The notes under the pieces: model-generated | What the model was told of the DNA's origin: nothing | Seen by the model: only the letters and a program-made list of their open reading frames with translations | Database searches by the model: none | Program-made: the position numbers and the translations under genes | Shown: in pieces, positions 30,625 to 32,334 of the stretch | Layout: every line of letters begins with the position of its first letter | Numbering within the stretch: position 1 is the stretch's first letter | Source of the DNA: Solirubrobacterales bacterium | Lineage (GTDB): Bacteria > Actinomycetota > Thermoleophilia > Solirubrobacterales > Solirubrobacteraceae | Length of the DNA: 32,334 nucleotides | Reading direction: 5' to 3' | Assembly (NCBI GenBank): GCA_003244035.1 | Contig: QHBV01000251.1 | Location: 18,046-50,379 of the forward strand

Positions 30625-32024
30625 TCTCCCGCTCCGGGCCTGAACGTCGCCGGCGCCCAGGAACCCTCTGGGGCCGGCTGGTGCTCGCATCCGCGGGCTC
30701 GATTCTGGCCGCGGTGGCGGTGTTCACGCTCGCGAGCGTGATCCTGGTCTCCGCCCAGCTCCGCGGCTCGCTCGACAACGCCCTGCGCGAGCGCGCGCAG
30801 GAGATCGCACAGCTCGCCGTCTCGGCGCCGGCGGTGCTGACCGATCCAGGAGCGCTCGAGAGCCCCGTCTCCGGACGCCAGATCGCTGTGCAGGTGATCG
30901 ACGCCCGCGGGCGCATCCTCGCCCGCTCGTTGACGCTGGGGGCGCGGCTGCTGCCCCAGGACGCGCTCGCGCTGCGCGCGCGTGTGGCGGGGCGGACCGG
31001 CTTCGAGGAGATCCGCGTCGCCGGGCGCCCGTTCCGGCTGTTCGCAGCGCCGATCGCGCAGGCGGGCGGCCCTGCCGCCGGGGGCGCGGTGGTGGTGGCC
31101 TCCGACACGAGCGATATCGCCGAGACGATCGGCCATCTCGGCTTCGTTCTGGCGCTGGCGGGGGCGCTCGTGGCGCTGGCGGCGGCGCTGGCGGCGGCGG
31201 CGCTCACCAGGCGCGGGCTGGCGCCGCTGCACAGGCTCGCGAGCTCCGCCGAGGCGATCGAGCTCACCGCTGACCCGGCGCGGCGACTGCCGAGCACGGA
31301 TACCGGCAGCTCGGTCAGCGAGGTGCGCCAGCTCACCGGCGTGCTCAATCGGATGCTGGACTCGCTGCAAGAGGGCCGCGAGAACGAGCGGCGGTTCCTG
31401 GCCGATGCGTCGCATGAGCTGCGAACTCCCGTGACGACGCTGCTCGGAAACGTGGAGTACGCCGCCCGGCACGGCGCCCACGCAGAGGTCCTCGCCGATC
31501 TGCAGCGAGACGCCGCGAGGCTGGCGCGGCTCGTCGACGACCTGCTGGTGCTCGAGCGCGAGGCTGACCCCGAGGCTGCGGCCGCGGTCTTGGGTGACCG
31601 CGGCCGCGTACGGCTCGACGAGCTTGCCCGCGAAGCGGTTCGCGACCATGAGCAGGCCGGCGGCCGGCGGCTTGTGCTCGGGGCGCTCGAGCCCGTCACG
31701 GTCCGCGGGGACGGCGACGCGCTTGCCCGTGCGCTGGCGAACCTGATCGAGAATGCGATCGTGCACGGGCCGGCCGACGGCAGGGTCACGATCAGCGTCG
31801 TCAAGCGTGAGGGCCGGGCACTGCTGAACGTCAGCGATCAGGGGCCGGGCCCGGACCCGGCGGAGCGCGAGCGCGTGTTCGAGCGGTTCTGGCGAGGCTC
31901 CGAAGCCTCCCAGCGGCCGGGGTCCGGCCTTGGCCTGTCGATCGTGGCCGCGATCGTCGAGCGCCATGGGGGCATTGTCGAGGTCGACGGGCCTGCTTTC
32001 GGCGTCTGGCTTCCGTATGCGTGA
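30621..32024 (+). CDS. Sensor histidine kinase (HAMP-HisKA-HATPase)
   Basis: This kinase of about 467 aa has a first membrane helix, an extracytoplasmic sensor of about 110 residues, a second Ala/Leu-rich helix, a HAMP linker (TRRGLAPLHRLASSAEAI), the phospho-acceptor His265 (FLADASHELRTP), N box LANLIENAIVHG, G1 VSDQGPGPD, F box VFERFWRG and G2 GSGLGLSIV. The common start call would be GTG 30681. From there the protein begins inside the first helix with no positive charge before it. In-frame codons upstream encode SGPERRRRPGTLWGRL, a normal basic lead-in, and the only start-like codon is CTG 30621, which overlaps the regulator's stop as CTGA. I therefore extend it, with caution. Confidence 0.88.
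   Translation: MISRSGPERRRRPGTLWGRLVLASAGSILAAVAVFTLASVILVSAQLRGSLDNALRERAQEIAQLAVSAPAVLTDPGALESPVSGRQIAVQVIDARGRILARSLTLGARLLPQDALALRARVAGRTGFEEIRVAGRPFRLFAAPIAQAGGPAAGGAVVVASDTSDIAETIGHLGFVLALAGALVALAAALAAAALTRRGLAPLHRLASSAEAIELTADPARRLPSTDTGSSVSEVRQLTGVLNRMLDSLQEGRENERRFLADASHELRTPVTTLLGNVEYAARHGAHAEVLADLQRDAARLARLVDDLLVLEREADPEAAAAVLGDRGRVRLDELAREAVRDHEQAGGRRLVLGALEPVTVRGDGDALARALANLIENAIVHGPADGRVTISVVKREGRALLNVSDQGPGPDPAERERVFERFWRGSEASQRPGSGLGLSIVAAIVERHGGIVEVDGPAFGVWLPYA
31578..31607. repeat. Perfect 12-bp inverted repeat in the histidine kinase gene
   Basis: Arms GCGGCCGCGGTC (31578-31589) and GACCGCGGCCGC (31596-31607) flank TTGGGT. It encodes AAAAVLGDRGRV, the variable linker between the HisKA and HATPase domains. 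Confidence 0.85.
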
Positions 32025-32073
32025 TAGGCAAACTCTCATGTCGTTCTTAGCGAAATGTGATGCCGTTCGTGTC

Positions 32074-32079
32074 TACTAT
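32074..32079 (+). promoter_or_regulatory. Candidate -10 box (TACTAT) upstream of the last gene
   Basis: It lies in a locally AT-rich stretch (about 32025-32083), unusual for this window, and ends 4 nt before the ATG at 32084. No Shine-Dalgarno is visible. The spacing is slightly short for a leaderless start, so confidence is limited. Confidence 0.35.
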
Positions 32080-32083
32080 CAGC

Positions 32084-32334
32084 ATGATCAGCTCTGAAAA
32101 TCGTGAACTAGGCCCACACAGTCGCTCGCTCGCCCAGGTCGAGCGCGATGCGGCGCTTCGCCGGATAGTCCGTGTCCGGCGGTGGGCTTTTGCCGGCGCC
32201 GCCGCGCTGACCGCGGGGTTCGCCGCGCTGGTCTCCGCGATCGCGCCGGGACGCTCGCTCGGTGCCTCCGCCCAGGGGCGAGCTGCAGGCGCCACGGCGT
32301 CGAGCGCTTCGACGCGATCGACGCGATCGACGCG
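32084..32334 (+). CDS. Small single-helix membrane protein, 3' end beyond window
   Basis: An ATG at 32084 opens a frame that stays open to the window end (83 complete codons). A charged cytoplasmic N-terminus (ENRELGPHSRSLAQVERDAA, then LRRIVRVRRW) is followed by one hydrophobic helix (AFAGAAALTAGFAALVSAIA). A Ser/Thr/Ala-rich, probably disordered outer part ends in repeats. The minus-strand frame over the same bases (32047-32295) is Ala/Arg-rich and looks like a shadow. I do not know a function. It follows the histidine kinase by 59 bp and may be its target gene. Confidence 0.65.
   Translation, partial: MISSENRELGPHSRSLAQVERDAALRRIVRVRRWAFAGAAALTAGFAALVSAIAPGRSLGASAQGRAAGATASSASTRSTRST
32311..32334 (+). 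repeat. Tandem 9-bp repeat at the window end
   Basis: GACGCGATC repeats two and two-thirds times and runs off the window. In the frame of the gene starting at 32084 it adds a three-residue unit (Ser-Thr-Arg) per copy, so length could vary without a frameshift. Confidence 0.8.

Noticed and set aside
31143..31206. GC-rich repeated GCGCTGGCGG units in the histidine kinase
   Set aside because: They encode the Ala/Leu membrane helix and are explained by codon bias.
1..32334. Mobile element, prophage, CRISPR or defence island
   Set aside because: No transposase, integrase, phage structural gene, regularly spaced repeat array or recognised defence domain was seen.

Overview
This is a gene-dense, very GC-rich stretch of bacterial chromosome. 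Its gene families, heavy use of GTG and TTG starts, and many 4-bp stop/start overlaps (ATGA, GTGA, TTGA) point to a high-GC actinobacterium. My best guess is Thermoleophilia / Solirubrobacterales, from overall protein character only; there is no rRNA or marker gene here to prove it. I see no tRNA, rRNA, CRISPR array, insertion sequence or prophage.

Layout. (1) 1-3124: central carbon metabolism, with the C-terminal part of a bifunctional transaldolase/glucose-6-phosphate isomerase, a short-type 6-phosphogluconate dehydrogenase and an aldo/keto reductase in one operon. (2) 3213-5929: a decayed, frameshifted SRPBCC gene (minus strand), then an SDR oxidoreductase coupled to a cobalamin-dependent acyl-CoA mutase large subunit. 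Its two specificity residues (Phe80, Gln198) are those of isobutyryl-CoA mutase, not methylmalonyl-CoA mutase. (3) 5989-7053: a flippase-like membrane protein. (4) 7061-14063: a bidirectional block around a perfect 14-bp inverted repeat (10793-10826). Leftward are an ArsR-type regulator, a COG4280-like membrane protein, a 64-aa membrane protein and a GH15 trehalase/glucoamylase-like enzyme. Rightward are a DHA2-type MFS exporter and an ABC exporter. (5) 14068-15181: two gene remnants, an XRE/MmyB-type regulator and an MFS exporter. They look like a divergent pair whose facing 5' ends were lost in one deletion. (6) 15218-16929: Nudix hydrolase, DsbA-like protein and a small membrane protein, closed by a hairpin terminator. 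(7) 16971-19875: a CHAD protein, a small basic conserved protein, and a membrane protein fused to a spermidine-synthase-like domain. (8) 20079-25295: a surface-glycan-like group made of a DegT-family aminotransferase, a GT39-type membrane glycosyltransferase, a secreted propeller-like protein and a GT2 polyprenyl-phosphate glycosyltransferase. (9) 25292-26772 (minus): a class II glutamine amidotransferase overlapping a methyltransferase. (10) 26864-32334: a secreted LolA/RseB-like protein, an ABC-2 ATPase and permease, an OmpR-type response regulator and a histidine kinase, each overlapping the next, then the start of a small membrane protein cut by the window end.

Cross-cutting signals. Several genes have a TANNNT box 4-9 nt before their start codon and no Shine-Dalgarno, as expected of leaderless mRNAs. 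Two genes (GT39 and the histidine kinase) appear to begin at CTG. Long perfect inverted repeats occur inside coding sequence more often than a simple chance estimate predicts, several of them in low-complexity linkers or tails.
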